Shown: positions 27,890 to 37,409, counted from the first letter of the stretch. The stretch: DNA of 64,000 nucleotides from Aerococcus christensenii (GCF_001543105.1 NZ_CP014159.1:1364001-1428000); one strand, 5' to 3'. A program made the numbers and translations. Notes: a model not told the origin generated them from the letters alone.

Positions 27890-28513
27890 ATGGATGATAC
27901 AGCATTACGTGAAAAAGTATTGAAACGTCAATTACCAAAAGATAATGCTCTGTTTCAATCGCAACACATCACGATACTGGGGTGTGGAGGATTAGGATCA
28001 AATATTGCAATGATGTTATCCCGTGCAGGTATTGGTAAGTTATCTCTTTATGATTATGATACCATTGAATATTCTAATTTGAATCGGCAAAACTATACTG
28101 TGGATGAAATAGGGCAATCAAAAGTAGCTATAACTAAAGCTAAAATTCAAAAAACGGTTCCTTATGTTAGAGTTGAAGCTTTTGATCAACGGATTGACCC
28201 TGATTATTTAGAAAGTATTCTTCACTCTTCTTCTTTATTTATTGAAGCGTTTGATGATCAACAAGCTAAAGCAATGGCAGTAGATATATTTATGCATCAT
28301 CCAGATAAATATTTAATTACAGCTTCAGGTGTATCTGGATTAGGTCAACTAGAGGATATTCAAGTCAAATATTGTGATAATTTGTGTTTGATTGGCAACT
28401 TTAAAACGACACCTGATCAAGGACTATATCTTCCTTATGTGTCGATAGTTGCAAGTTTACAAGCTTTAGAGGCATTAAAATGGATAAAAAATGGAGGCAC
28501 TTATGGAAAATAA
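27890..28513 (+). CDS. thiF: Sulfur carrier protein adenylyltransferase ThiF
   Basis: A 207-residue E1-like enzyme. The nucleotide motif is ITILGCGGLGSNIAMML, followed by LYDYDTIEYSNLNRQ (Arg and Gln of the ATP site). It is shorter than E. coli ThiF and lacks a CxxC zinc pair, as in the compact clostridial type. It activates the ThiS C-terminus with ATP. It overlaps thiG by 11 bases. Confidence 0.88.
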   Translation: MDDTALREKVLKRQLPKDNALFQSQHITILGCGGLGSNIAMMLSRAGIGKLSLYDYDTIEYSNLNRQNYTVDEIGQSKVAITKAKIQKTVPYVRVEAFDQRIDPDYLESILHSSSLFIEAFDDQQAKAMAVDIFMHHPDKYLITASGVSGLGQLEDIQVKYCDNLCLIGNFKTTPDQGLYLPYVSIVASLQALEALKWIKNGGTYGK

Positions 28514-29273
28514 TGATTATTTAGTATTAGGTGGTAAGAAATTTACTTCACGGTATATTTTAGGTTCTGGAAAATATTCTGTTGAATTAATTGATGCAGC
28601 AGTTCATAGTGCAGGAGCGCAGATGATTACTGTGGCGATTCGTCATGCGGGGAATGAACAAGCGGCAAGTATTTTAAGTCATATTCCCAAGGAAGTGACG
28701 ATTGTACCAAATACAAACGGAGCGACAAATGTAGAAGAAGCAGTTAAAATTGCACGTCTTGCGAGAGAAATGGGGTGTGGACGGTTTGTTAAATTAGAAA
28801 TTATGCGTGATAGAAAGTATTTATTACCAGATAATTACGCTACTTTGAAGGCAACCGAGCAGCTAGCGGAGGAAGGTTTTGTGGTATTGCCTTATATGTA
28901 TCCAGATTTACAAGTGGCGCGTGATTTACAATCAGCTGGTGCAAGTGCTATTATGCCTTTGGCAGCCCCGATTGGATCGAATAAAGGATTAGTGACTAAA
29001 GAATTTATTCAAATGATCATTGACGAGATTGCTCTCCCCGTGATTGTTGATGCAGGAATTGGAGTACCAAGTCAAGCAGCTGAAGTAATGGAAATGGGAG
29101 CAGCTGCTGTGATGGCTAATACAGGTGTAGCGACCGCTAAAGACATTGTTTTAATGGCTAAAGCGTTTAAGTTAGGTATTGAAGCGGGAAGAACAGCTTA
29201 TTTAGCAGGACCAGGACGTGTATTAATGCATGGCGCAGCGCCTTCGTCTCCTAAACGCGATGATGAAAAATAA
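28503..29273 (+). CDS. thiG: Thiazole synthase ThiG
   Basis: A 256-residue TIM-barrel enzyme with the signature steps FTSRYILGSGKY, VPNTNGATNVEEAV (the segment that carries the 1-deoxyxylulose phosphate site), RFVKLEIMRD (Schiff-base Lys), VLPYMYPDLQVA, MPLAAPIGSNKGL and VIVDAGIGVPSQAAEVME. The start is the second ATG, with GGAGG six bases upstream. It makes the thiazole ring from DXP, ThiS thiocarboxylate and dehydroglycine. No thiH or thiO is nearby to provide dehydroglycine. Confidence 0.95.
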   Translation: MENNDYLVLGGKKFTSRYILGSGKYSVELIDAAVHSAGAQMITVAIRHAGNEQAASILSHIPKEVTIVPNTNGATNVEEAVKIARLAREMGCGRFVKLEIMRDRKYLLPDNYATLKATEQLAEEGFVVLPYMYPDLQVARDLQSAGASAIMPLAAPIGSNKGLVTKEFIQMIIDEIALPVIVDAGIGVPSQAAEVMEMGAAAVMANTGVATAKDIVLMAKAFKLGIEAGRTAYLAGPGRVLMHGAAPSSPKRDDEK

Positions 29274-29305
29274 TCAGGTAAGATACATGTTTTAAAATAA
29301 TTAAT

Positions 29306-29338
29306 TGGCGTAACAGGTTAAATCCTGTTGCGCTTTTT
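29306..29338 (+). terminator. Terminator of the thi operon
   Basis: GGCGTAACAGG pairs with CCTGTTGCGCT followed by T5. Confidence 0.85.
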
Positions 29339-29370
29339 AGATAGAACACTTTTTGTATGATCATATGGCG

Positions 29371-29379
29371 TGGTATACT
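29371..29379 (+). promoter_or_regulatory. Predicted extended -10 promoter of the HAD gene cluster
   Basis: TGGTATACT fits an extended -10 element about 28 bases before the HAD start; the -35 region is weak. Confidence 0.45.
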
Positions 29380-29406
29380 AGAGCTAAGTAAAAGGGGGAG
29401 TGTTAA

Positions 29407-29967
29407 ATGTTAGAACGCGAAAAAGCTATTTATTTTGATATGGATGGCGTCCTAACACACTATTATCCCGAAGATTTTTCTGGACCGCATCCTTTATGGC
29501 TGAGTGATCCAGATTACTTTTTGCATTGTAAGCCTAATGTCCATATGATGCGTGTGTTAGAACAATTGACGCAACAAGTTTCGTCTATGTTACATGTTGG
29601 AATCATTACGAGTGTAGCTTTAACACCAAAACATTTTAGGACACAAAGTCAGGCTAAGAGGATGTGGTTAAAGCAGCAGTTGAGTGAACGGGCTTTTGAT
29701 GCGCTGACTTTTGATGTCACAGTAAGTAGTAAGGCACAAGTGGCTAAGGAGAGATTACAAGAACGTGTCCAGTATCCCGTACAACAATTAACCTCCCGTG
29801 ATTTTTTAATTGATGATTACATGGTCAATATTTTGTCATGGGATGAATCAGGAGGACGAAGTATCAAATACGCTAATGGGATTAATAACCCACGGTCTTA
29901 TAATGGCTTTGTTATTGGACAAGAGATGACCAGTGAGGATATTGTTCAGTTTTTGTTGGCTTTGTAA
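29407..29967 (+). CDS. HAD-superfamily phosphatase (5'-nucleotidase-like)
   Basis: A 186-residue protein with HAD motif I (IYFDMDGVLTHY), a motif II Ser/Thr in GIITSVALT and the acidic motif IV LIDDYMVN. The small size and the layout resemble the deoxyribonucleotidase/NT5C type. It starts a three-gene cluster with a broken ADP-ribosylglycohydrolase and an arginase-like protein. The substrate is unknown. Confidence 0.7.
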   Translation: MLEREKAIYFDMDGVLTHYYPEDFSGPHPLWLSDPDYFLHCKPNVHMMRVLEQLTQQVSSMLHVGIITSVALTPKHFRTQSQAKRMWLKQQLSERAFDALTFDVTVSSKAQVAKERLQERVQYPVQQLTSRDFLIDDYMVNILSWDESGGRSIKYANGINNPRSYNGFVIGQEMTSEDIVQFLLAL

Positions 29968-29987
29968 GCGATAAAGGAGGAGGGCCC

Positions 29988-30483
29988 ATGTTAGGGGCTA
30001 TAGTAGGAGATGTTGTAGGGTCACGATTTGAACGGCACAATTATCGGGGAAAAGATTTTGAATGGCTAACGCCCACCTGTCGAGTGACGGATGATAGTGT
30101 ACGGATGATAGTGTACGGATGATAGTGTAATTACACTAGCTGTTGCACAGGCATTACTATAGGAAGCTCCTGTATTTTTGGCCTTGCCTCAAACCGTGAT
30201 AACTTGTATGCAAAGATTAGGTAGACAATATCCGCATGTTGGCCATGGTCCTCGATTTAAGCAGTGGTTAACTAGTGAGAGACCTCAACCTTATTATAGT
30301 TATGGTAATGGGGCAGCGATGCGGGTGAGTCCGTGTGCCGTTAGCTATCAAAAAATTGCTGAGGAAATTTTATCACAACATCCCGAAGCATGGACGCATC
30401 CTGAATTTGGAGAATGGGTCCAAGGATATGGGGGTCAACAGTATGCACAAGAAAATGAAAGGGAAAGGAAGCTTTCGCAGTGA
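29988..30483 (+). pseudogene. ADP-ribosylglycohydrolase-like gene, inactivated
   Basis: The N-terminus MLGAIVGDVVGSRFERHNY and the metal motif region TDDSV are typical of ADP-ribosylglycohydrolases (DraG/MacroD-unrelated family). A 14-base unit is present three times at 30087-30128, shifting the frame. Restoring the frame gives VITLAVAQALL, then a TAG, then PQTVITCMQRLGR and GNGAAMRVSP, after which the sequence no longer follows the family. The gene thus has a repeat expansion, a nonsense codon and a shortened C-terminus. Confidence 0.8.
30087..30128 (+). repeat. Three tandem 14-bp units inside the ADP-ribosylglycohydrolase gene
   Basis: ACGGATGATAGTGT is repeated three times without interruption. 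The two extra units (28 bp) break the frame; one or four units would keep it, so slippage could switch the gene. Confidence 0.95.
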
Positions 30484-31232
30484 AATTATTAGTGAATCCC
30501 ACAGAAGTATCTAGGTGGTATTTTGGAGATTTGTTTGATCAAGAGTTACTTGATGACTCGTGCTTGCTGCATCGAATGATGATAAATTGGCAAACGTTAA
30601 AAGCTATTAGTCGACGATTACCCGCTAAAAAAGAAGGAATGATTCTCTATTATGGATCAGGCGATTACCATTATTTAACATTGGCCAATTTATTGTCTGT
30701 TGATCAAGCATACACTTTGGTGGTATTGGATCATCACATTGATGCGGGTGCGTTACTTTTTCCTGAACTTATTTCTTGTGGATCGTGGTTAGCGGACTTA
30801 ATGCGCGTGTCTCGATCATTACAACATGTGTATGTGTTAGGCCCAGAATCTACTTGTCAGTATGCCCATAAGCCACTAGCCTCATTGGACGATTCTCGGT
30901 TGACTTGCATTGAAGAAACGAAGTTACAATATTCTCATTGGGCAGACTTACGTCAACTTTTGTCAGGACAAACCGTATATGTCAGCATTGATGGGGATGT
31001 GTTAGATAAGGACGATTTAGCGACGAATTGGGACCAAGGACATGTCAGATTAACTCAACTTTGCGATATGCTTCAAACAATACTAACCCCCCATCAATTA
31101 TTGGGAGCGGATATGTGTGGGGCAAAACACTGGACAATGTCTCAAGCATTATCTACTCAAGGCCAGAGAGAAATCAAGTTAGAACGGCGATATTTGCAAC
31201 GCTGTTTTGCAACATTAATGACGCGATTTTAG
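30480..31232 (+). CDS. Arginase/agmatinase-family (ureohydrolase-like) protein
   Basis: A 250-residue protein with two manganese motifs: VVLDHHIDA (D-x-H-x-D) and VSIDGDVLDKDD (S-x-D-x-D-x-x-D). The family hydrolyses guanidino or formimino groups, releasing urea or formamide. It is shorter than arginase (about 300) and the N-terminal His motif is not obvious, so the substrate may differ. It overlaps the end of the broken ADP-ribosylglycohydrolase gene by 4 bases. Confidence 0.75.
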   Translation: MKLLVNPTEVSRWYFGDLFDQELLDDSCLLHRMMINWQTLKAISRRLPAKKEGMILYYGSGDYHYLTLANLLSVDQAYTLVVLDHHIDAGALLFPELISCGSWLADLMRVSRSLQHVYVLGPESTCQYAHKPLASLDDSRLTCIEETKLQYSHWADLRQLLSGQTVYVSIDGDVLDKDDLATNWDQGHVRLTQLCDMLQTILTPHQLLGADMCGAKHWTMSQALSTQGQREIKLERRYLQRCFATLMTRF

Positions 31233-31261
31233 AAGAGTAAAGACAAATAAATCAAGAAATG

Positions 31262-31294
31262 AAAAACGACAAAGATAATCTTTGCCGTTTTTTG
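31262..31294 (+). terminator. Terminator after the arginase-like gene
   Basis: AAAACGACAAAGAT pairs with CTTTGCCGTTTTTT. It fits the end of the HAD cluster. Confidence 0.8.
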
Positions 31295-31431
31295 ATGAGT
31301 AGACTTTGTTCGGAATTTGCCTAAGAATTCTTTGCTGATAACAGGTAAAGAATAATCGCCAAAATCTATTTTAATAAATAAAGAGAACGGTTACTTATCT
31401 GTGAATATAGGACGGCAAATACGAACGATTT

Positions 31432-31462
31432 AAACAAATTCACGAATTTCGTAAATTTGTTT
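31432..31462. repeat. 31-bp near-perfect inverted repeat between convergent genes
   Basis: Fifteen-base arms (AAACAAATTCACGAA and its complement with one mismatch) flank one base. It lies in the 300-base gap between the arginase-like gene and the convergent rpiR gene. No T-run fits a standard terminator. No gene is visible in the rest of the gap. Confidence 0.6.
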
Positions 31463-31532
31463 GTAATTGAGACTACGTGCGTAATAAAAAAGGAAAACGT
31501 GTTACACTAAAACTGAACAGAGTCTGTTTCTA

Positions 31533-32228
31533 TTATGTTCTTGTAGAATCATTGAGTGTATTAGCTAATAACCATTCAAATTGGAGGAGGGCGATTCCGT
31601 AGAATAAGTGAGGTTCAATATAATCGTGATTGAATGCTGAATAAGTATCTGTACTAATGACTAAATCAACAGATTGGGCAAGAGTAGATTGCTGACAACC
31701 TGTAAAAGCGATTGAAGGATGGCGATGATCAGCGTTCATTTGGGCAAGTTCACATAAACGATTGGTTTCTCCAGATTCGGAGATGAAGAAGAGTAGACAG
31801 TTGGTGTGTTCTTTTTCAAAAATATATTCTAAATGACTATTGGCTGTGGCACGATAGCCGTAATAATTCAGTTTTTCTGCCATATAATTTGTAAGATTAT
31901 TAGAATATCCCGAAGCAAGTAACATCATGCGGTTATTTTGAGCTTGTTGTAAGAGAGCAGTGAATTGCCGACTTTGCTGAGGGCTGATTAATCGATTATT
32001 AAGTTGAATAGCTGTTGGACGTGTAAGATCATAAACCAACTCGGTATAACCGGAGTAACCGATTTTTTTACACATATTAATGATAGCTGAAGGAGAAAGA
32101 TACAATAATTCTGCGATTTCACGTATTTTTTTGGCTTTTAATGTCTGTCGATGAGTATAGAGATAGGTTAATATGTGAAATTCTGTGGTATTGAGTTGAT
32201 ATTTTTCTTTGATAAGTTGTAAATCCAT
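31533..32228 (-). CDS. RpiR/MurR-family transcriptional regulator
   Basis: A 231-residue protein: N-terminal RpiR helix-turn-helix (IREIAELLYLSPSAIINMCKKIGYSGYTELV) and a C-terminal SIS sugar-phosphate domain (MLLASGYSNNLTNYMAEKL, FFISESGETNRLCELA). I chose the ATG with GGGGG 5 bases upstream; a longer frame would run into the divergent gene. It sits divergently next to a PTS operon and is the likely regulator, sensing a phosphosugar. Confidence 0.88.
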   Translation of the reverse strand: MDLQLIKEKYQLNTTEFHILTYLYTHRQTLKAKKIREIAELLYLSPSAIINMCKKIGYSGYTELVYDLTRPTAIQLNNRLISPQQSRQFTALLQQAQNNRMMLLASGYSNNLTNYMAEKLNYYGYRATANSHLEYIFEKEHTNCLLFFISESGETNRLCELAQMNADHRHPSIAFTGCQQSTLAQSVDLVISTDTYSAFNHDYIEPHLFYGIALLQFEWLLANTLNDSTRT

Positions 32229-32271
32229 CGTTACCCCCTGAATAAATTGATTAAAAAAGGAAGGAATTAAT

Positions 32272-32907
32272 ATGTCTGATAAAAAGGAACAAAAAGAACA
32301 AGTTCGAATCACAGATCCTTGGGCGAAAATGAAAACGCGAAATAATTTACCTGGAGATGAGGTAATTTCTGCATTACAAAAATCTATTCGCCGAGGAATG
32401 GAGAAAGAAGCTTGTGAATTTGCCTATGAAATGTTTATTACTTCTCCACAAATGGAAGAGAAGCTGTGGCGACGTTTATTAGCTATTTCTGTGGAAGATA
32501 TTGGTATGGCGAATCCAACCGCTGCTATTCTTATTAATCAATTGAATCAAATGCGACAAAATTTTCAATACAACGAATATGATCGTGCGATGTTCTTCTT
32601 TCATGCGATACGTTATTTGTGTCAGTCTCAAAAAGATCGATCCAGTGATTTACTTAAGAACTTGGTGATTAAGCGATTTGCTATGGGCTATGTTCCAGAA
32701 ATACCAGATTACGCTTTAGATAAGCATACCACACGTGGGAAACAAATGGGACGGGGATCAAAGCATTTTTTACATGAAGCCAGTCGCGTGTATCCTCAAG
32801 CAAAAGTAACAAACCACTATAAAGAAGAATATGATCAATTACTCGATCAATATGATCCAAGTCAAACGGTTGATAATGCGTTTATTTTTAATACATGGCA
32901 AGTATAA
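32272..32907 (+). CDS. RarA/MgsA C-terminal-domain-like protein
   Basis: A 211-residue soluble protein without an ATPase domain. EVISALQKSIRRGMEKEACEF, RRLLAISVEDIGMANPTA and later HFLHEASRVYPQAK follow the helical C-terminal tetramerisation region of RarA/MgsA/WRNIP1 clamp-loader-like proteins. It is the first gene before the PTS genes, divergent from rpiR with only 43 bases between starts. Why a RarA-C module leads a sugar PTS operon is unclear. Confidence 0.65.
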   Translation: MSDKKEQKEQVRITDPWAKMKTRNNLPGDEVISALQKSIRRGMEKEACEFAYEMFITSPQMEEKLWRRLLAISVEDIGMANPTAAILINQLNQMRQNFQYNEYDRAMFFFHAIRYLCQSQKDRSSDLLKNLVIKRFAMGYVPEIPDYALDKHTTRGKQMGRGSKHFLHEASRVYPQAKVTNHYKEEYDQLLDQYDPSQTVDNAFIFNTWQV

Positions 32908-32941
32908 TACGAATTGTTCAAAACAGAAATGAGGAATCACA

Positions 32942-34243
32942 ATGCAAAATACTTCATTCATTGATAAAATGAGTCAATTATTAGGACCAGTTTCTGAAAA
33001 AGTGGGTAATCAAAGACACTTACAAGCCATTTCTAAAGGAATGATGTTTAGTTTACCTTTTCTAGTGATCGGGTCACTCTTTTTGATTGTTGCAAATCCT
33101 CCAATCAATATTGATGCTTATCAGCCAGAAACGGCAAATGTTTTTTGGACGGTATTAGCACAATGGAAATTTGCAGCTATGCAATATTATGATTATTTAA
33201 CAGCTCCCTTTAATTTAACTGTGGGCATGATTGGTCTAATCTCTTGTTTTGGTATCGCTCATGCACTTGCGGAATATTATCGATTGAATCCAGCGATGAA
33301 TGGGATGGTTGCCAGTACGATCTTTTTATTGGTTTGTACCCCCATTCAAAAGGGAAAAATTCAATTAGATTTTTTAGGCACTAATGGCTTATTTATTGCC
33401 ATTATCATAGCGCTTTGTGTTGTGGAAGTAAATCAATTCTTTGAAAAACGAGGCATTCAATTGAAGTTACCTGATAGTATTCCTAGTATGGTGGCTACCT
33501 TTGTCAATACGTTATTGCCTCTATTAGTGAATATTGTGATTTTTTACGGCATCAATTTAATATCTATTGCTTATTTTGGGAAAATGTTTCCTGAAGTAGT
33601 AATGAATGTTTTAACGCCAGCAACTAGTGCTGCAGGGAGCTTACCAGGGTTCTTGTTGATTGTTACCTTTGGTAATTTACTGTGGTTATTTGGTGTGAAT
33701 GGCAGTTCGATTATTTTCCCAATAGTGTTTACGTTAGGAATTACAGAAACAGGAATGAATGCTGAATTATGCAAGCAAGGGGCAGAAATGACGCATTTAA
33801 TGAATTTACAAATGTTTCGTATTTCCGTCTTAGGAGGAGCAGGAGGGACCTTAGGACTGATTTTGTTAATGATTCGAAGTAAAGTGCCTGAACTTAAGAC
33901 ATTAGGGAAGTTAGCCTTGTTACCAGGTATCTGTTCTATTAACGAACCTATTATTTTTGGATTACCGATTGTATTCAATCCTGTGTTAGCCATTCCGTTT
34001 TTGATGGTACCCATCGTATCGCTTGTTTTAACTTATTATGCGCAAAAGATAGGATTGATAGGGCTGGGCTATATTGTTGATCCTTCCTTTACTCCCTTCT
34101 TTATGCAAAGCTTCTTATCCTCTATGGATTTAAGAAATGTTGTCTTTGCTTTTATTTTAATTTTAATCAGTGCAGGGATATATTATCCATTCTTTAAGGT
34201 AATTGAAAAGCAAAAATTAGCTCAGATAAATGTAAAGGAGTAG
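32942..34243 (+). CDS. PTS lactose/cellobiose-family EIIC permease
   Basis: A 433-residue membrane protein with about ten helices, an N-terminal region (FIDKMSQLLGPVSEKVG) typical of CelB and conserved motifs INEPIIFGLPIVFNP and NLLWLFGVNG. It transports and helps phosphorylate a beta-glucoside or chitobiose-type sugar. It is followed after 4 bases by EIIB and then EIIA. No phosphoglycosidase gene is in the operon. Confidence 0.92.
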   Translation: MQNTSFIDKMSQLLGPVSEKVGNQRHLQAISKGMMFSLPFLVIGSLFLIVANPPINIDAYQPETANVFWTVLAQWKFAAMQYYDYLTAPFNLTVGMIGLISCFGIAHALAEYYRLNPAMNGMVASTIFLLVCTPIQKGKIQLDFLGTNGLFIAIIIALCVVEVNQFFEKRGIQLKLPDSIPSMVATFVNTLLPLLVNIVIFYGINLISIAYFGKMFPEVVMNVLTPATSAAGSLPGFLLIVTFGNLLWLFGVNGSSIIFPIVFTLGITETGMNAELCKQGAEMTHLMNLQMFRISVLGGAGGTLGLILLMIRSKVPELKTLGKLALLPGICSINEPIIFGLPIVFNPVLAIPFLMVPIVSLVLTYYAQKIGLIGLGYIVDPSFTPFFMQSFLSSMDLRNVVFAFILILISAGIYYPFFKVIEKQKLAQINVKE

Positions 34244-34247
34244 TATT

Positions 34248-34562
34248 ATGATTCATATTATTTTGGCTTGTGCAGCGGGTATGAGTACTAGTATGCTGGT
34301 CACTCAAATGCAAAAAGCAGCTAAAACTCAAGAAGAAGAAGTGAGGATTCGCGCTATTTCAACCAGTGAAATTGATCATGTCGTTGCTACAGAAAAGGTA
34401 GATTTAATTTTATTAGGGCCACAAGTGAAATACCAAGAAAAGACGATTAAGGAACGCGTTCAATCTCAAGGCGTGCCTGTTGCTGTCATTGCGATGAGTG
34501 ATTATGGGCGAATGGATGGAAAAGCCGTATTAAAAGCAGCATTACAGATGATTAAAGGTTAA
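34248..34562 (+). CDS. PTS cellobiose-family EIIB
   Basis: A 104-residue phosphocarrier with the phosphocysteine in ILACAAGMSTSML at the N-terminus, and VDLILLGPQVKYQ. It takes phosphate from EIIA and passes it to the sugar. Confidence 0.93.
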   Translation: MIHIILACAAGMSTSMLVTQMQKAAKTQEEEVRIRAISTSEIDHVVATEKVDLILLGPQVKYQEKTIKERVQSQGVPVAVIAMSDYGRMDGKAVLKAALQMIKG

Positions 34563-34571
34563 GAGGAAACT

Positions 34572-34889
34572 ATGGAAGAAGAACTGTTATCAACTATTAT
34601 GACAATTATTATGAAGAGTGGACAGGCTAAGGATGCTTGTTATCGTGCATTACAAGCTGCAAAAAAAGGAGAAGAAACGGCAACACTTCTGCAAGAAGCC
34701 ACTGATTTCATGAATGAAGCACATCAAGCACAGACGACATTGATGAGCCAAGAAGCATCTGGTGTAGAGTTTAAGCTGAGTTTGTTGGTAGTTCATGCAC
34801 AAGATCACTTAATGACAACCTTGACTTATATGGATCTTGTAAAAGAGCTAATTGCTTTATATGAGCAAGGACAAATAAAACGTGACTAA
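34572..34889 (+). CDS. PTS lactose/cellobiose-family EIIA
   Basis: A 105-residue helical protein; the phosphorylated His lies in LLVVHAQDHLMT. SGQAKDACYRALQAAKKGE is typical of the family. It is the last gene of the operon, followed by a strong hairpin. Confidence 0.92.
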   Translation: MEEELLSTIMTIIMKSGQAKDACYRALQAAKKGEETATLLQEATDFMNEAHQAQTTLMSQEASGVEFKLSLLVVHAQDHLMTTLTYMDLVKELIALYEQGQIKRD

Positions 34890-34929
34890 CAATGCTTTGA
34901 CAACAGATTTTAAATAAAAAACAAGCGCG

Positions 34930-34992
34930 AAAAATGTACCCATTCCAAAAAGTTAGATTTCTAACCTGACTTTTTGGAATGGGTACATTTTT
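34930..34992. terminator. Very long terminator-type hairpin after the PTS operon
   Basis: Arms of about 24 bases, starting AAAAATGTACCCATTCC, pair perfectly around a 15-base loop and end in T5. The stem is longer than a usual terminator. Confidence 0.8.
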
Positions 34993-35131
34993 AAGTGGAA
35001 AGAAAAAGGGTTATACAATAGACTGTGAAAGTGATAAGCGATGTTCTTGAGTAAAGAGGAAAATAGGAATAAAATAAGAATAATGGATTAGTTATTTATT
35101 ATTTTATTGAACGAATTAGGAGAAAAATATT

Positions 35132-37315
35132 ATGGGCATTTCAAAAAATAATGTGCGGTGTAAGTTAGAAAAAGAAGCAAAATGTGTGCCTCATTTTGCG
35201 ATTCGTAAAGTAAAAATGGGAACAGTATCTGTTTTATTAGCCACTTCATTATATGTCATGGCGTCTAATGAAGTAGCGCAGGCGTCATCGACGAACCCAA
35301 CAACAGTGAAAGAAATGGTTAATAATCAGATAGATAAACAAAGACAAGCCAATGAAAAGTCAGATGAAATGGTGAAGCCATCTGAAAAAGTAGGGGGGAG
35401 GCAGACTCTTTCTGTTAATTCAATTAAATCTGAACAAGTTGCTTCTTTAGGGAGCAATGCGACGCATGTTAAAGAAAGGATAACTCAAGGCAGTGCGCAA
35501 TCTGTTCAAGAAGCGCAATCAATAGTTGATTCGCATCAAAAAGAAGCAGTTGTTTGGACTAAAGAAGATTTTTTATTGGATGAAACAGGGACTAAAATAT
35601 TAGAACGGCGTCCGACAGATGGAGAGATTCCACAAGGATTGACAGAACAGGGTAAAGAAAAATTAAAAAAATCGGGTGGTCACTTAGTCATTCCAGAGGG
35701 GATTACTGAAATTGATGGGCAAGCTTTTTGTTATTATAAAAAGGTACCCAACATTCAAATCACTAGTGTAACGTTTCCTTCCACGCTTAAAAAAATTGGC
35801 TTTGGTGCTTTTACAGGAAATGCGATTAGTGGAGAAGTGATTATTCCAGAAGGTGTAGATACTATTGACCATTTGGCTTTTAGAGAAAATAAAATTTCTA
35901 AATTAGTTTTGCCTAAGTCATTGAAAGTATTAGGATTACAGTCTTTTGGTTGGAATCAAATTACTGATATAGAGGCTGATTGTGATTTAACAAAAGTAGA
36001 AACGAAAAATTACGGTAAGTCCAATATATCTGATGATCCTCGAGATAGCAGTCCATTGGCTGCTCAAACATTGCCAGATATTGTGTTAGTACCTGATTCC
36101 AAGCAAGTGGATAAAATACAAGAAAAAATAGTGAATAGACCCTTTATGAGAATGACAGGGAGCTCACAAAATCAAGCCGATCACTTGGAAGTATTTAATG
36201 GCGACAATGGAGATGCTTTTTATGTAAATGATATGGGAACAGCCGGAAAGAATAAAGGTGAGTTCATTTTTAATAAAGGGACGCAAGGAAAAATTTGGTC
36301 TGTACTAACAGTAAATGGGTATAAGACCCAGAAAGTTGATGGGACTATTGTTGGAAATATGTTGGGACATGGTAGATTTAATCTTAAAATAGCAGGGAAA
36401 CATAATGTGACATATGCTTTTCAGCCTACGAAAGAGAGTTCTACTCCTCTTCCCCAAGCAGTTATGCAGTTATTACCTGCTAAATCTCAAGCATATGAAA
36501 CAACTACTGTCAAAGCACCTGCTTTAGCTCAAACGGAATATTCAGAAGCCAATGGTAAGTGGCAATTCAAAGGATGGGACAAGACAGAACAAGTAGTTGG
36601 GACTACAGATGTTACCTTTACTGGAACTTGGGCTTTTGTTCCTACTCCTGTCCATCAGGTGAACTATGTATTCCAATCCAGTGATAAAAATTATCCGCTT
36701 CCACAAATAATTAAGACAAAAATACCTCAATCAGGTAAGGCAAAAGAAGGCGAAAAGGTCAAAGCACCTGCTTTAGCTCAAACGGAGTATTCAGAAGCCA
36801 ATGGTAAGTGGCAATTCAAAGGATGGGACAAGGCAGAACAAGTAGTTGGGACTACAGATGTTACCTTTACTGGAACTTGGGCTTTTATACCGACACCAAC
36901 ACCGACGCCAACACCGACGCCAACACCAACACCGACGCCAACACCAACACCAACGCCAACACCGACACCAACGCCAACACCGACGCCAACACCAACACCA
37001 ACGCCAACACCGACGCCAACACCAACACCAACGCCAACACCAACACCGACGCCAACACCGACACCAACACCAACACCGACGCCAACACCAACACCGACGC
37101 CAACACCGACACCGACGCCAACACCGACGCCAACGCCATCACCGACGCCAACACCGACACCAACGCCATCACCAATGCTGAAACAAGCTAGACACCCCAA
37201 GTCGTTTGGTACTTATCTTCCAGAAACTGGAGTGGTAGGGAATAGTATATGGTCGTTATTAACCATACTAGGGCTAGTAGGCACCTTCATGCTCCATGGA
37301 GAGAAAAAGAAATAA
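35132..37315 (+). CDS. LPXTG-anchored surface protein with leucine-rich repeats, SHIRT-like repeats and a Pro-Thr stalk
   Basis: A 727-residue wall protein. A YSIRK-type signal ([19 protein letters not shown]) ends near residue 51. BspA-like leucine-rich repeats cover about residues 185-290 ([45 protein letters not shown]). Two related segments with [11 protein letters not shown] and [13 protein letters not shown] (about 430-585) resemble SHIRT/MucBP-like modules. Then come about 95 residues of Thr-Pro repeats as a wall-spanning stalk, and LPETG with a hydrophobic helix and KKK tail. A likely adhesin. Confidence 0.88.
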   Translation: MGISKNNVRCKLEKEAKCVPHFAIRKVKMGTVSVLLATSLYVMASNEVAQASSTNPTTVKEMVNNQIDKQRQANEKSDEMVKPSEKVGGRQTLSVNSIKSEQVASLGSNATHVKERITQGSAQSVQEAQSIVDSHQKEAVVWTKEDFLLDETGTKILERRPTDGEIPQGLTEQGKEKLKKSGGHLVIPEGITEIDGQAFCYYKKVPNIQITSVTFPSTLKKIGFGAFTGNAISGEVIIPEGVDTIDHLAFRENKISKLVLPKSLKVLGLQSFGWNQITDIEADCDLTKVETKNYGKSNISDDPRDSSPLAAQTLPDIVLVPDSKQVDKIQEKIVNRPFMRMTGSSQNQADHLEVFNGDNGDAFYVNDMGTAGKNKGEFIFNKGTQGKIWSVLTVNGYKTQKVDGTIVGNMLGHGRFNLKIAGKHNVTYAFQPTKESSTPLPQAVMQLLPAKSQAYETTTVKAPALAQTEYSEANGKWQFKGWDKTEQVVGTTDVTFTGTWAFVPTPVHQVNYVFQSSDKNYPLPQIIKTKIPQSGKAKEGEKVKAPALAQTEYSEANGKWQFKGWDKAEQVVGTTDVTFTGTWAFIPTPTPTPTPTPTPTPTPTPTPTPTPTPTPTPTPTPTPTPTPTPTPTPTPTPTPTPTPTPTPTPTPTPTPTPTPTPTPTPTPTPSPTPTPTPTPSPMLKQARHPKSFGTYLPETGVVGNSIWSLLTILGLVGTFMLHGEKKK
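36890..37173 (+). repeat. Thr-Pro codon repeat tract
   Basis: About 95 codons alternating ACN CCN, written with many synonymous variants (ACACCAACACCGACGCC...). A few Ser codons interrupt it near the end. Such tracts vary in length by slippage and are prone to assembly collapse. Confidence 0.97.
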
Positions 37316-37409
37316 AAAGTATAATTAGATACTAGAAGTAAATGATTCCATTCTATCCTCAATATGTAGTTACAGTTAAAGGATAGGGAGGTAGAAGATG
37401 AGTCTTATT

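Noticed and set aside
34930..34992. Long hairpin as an insertion-sequence end or MITE
   Set aside because: Only one copy is seen, with no target duplication; position directly after the PTS operon fits a terminator.
36778..37200. Open frames on both strands across the Thr-Pro tract (Gly-Val, Ala-Ser-Val, Gln-His repeats)
   Set aside because: They are shadows of the low-complexity repeat in the surface-protein gene; none has a ribosome site.
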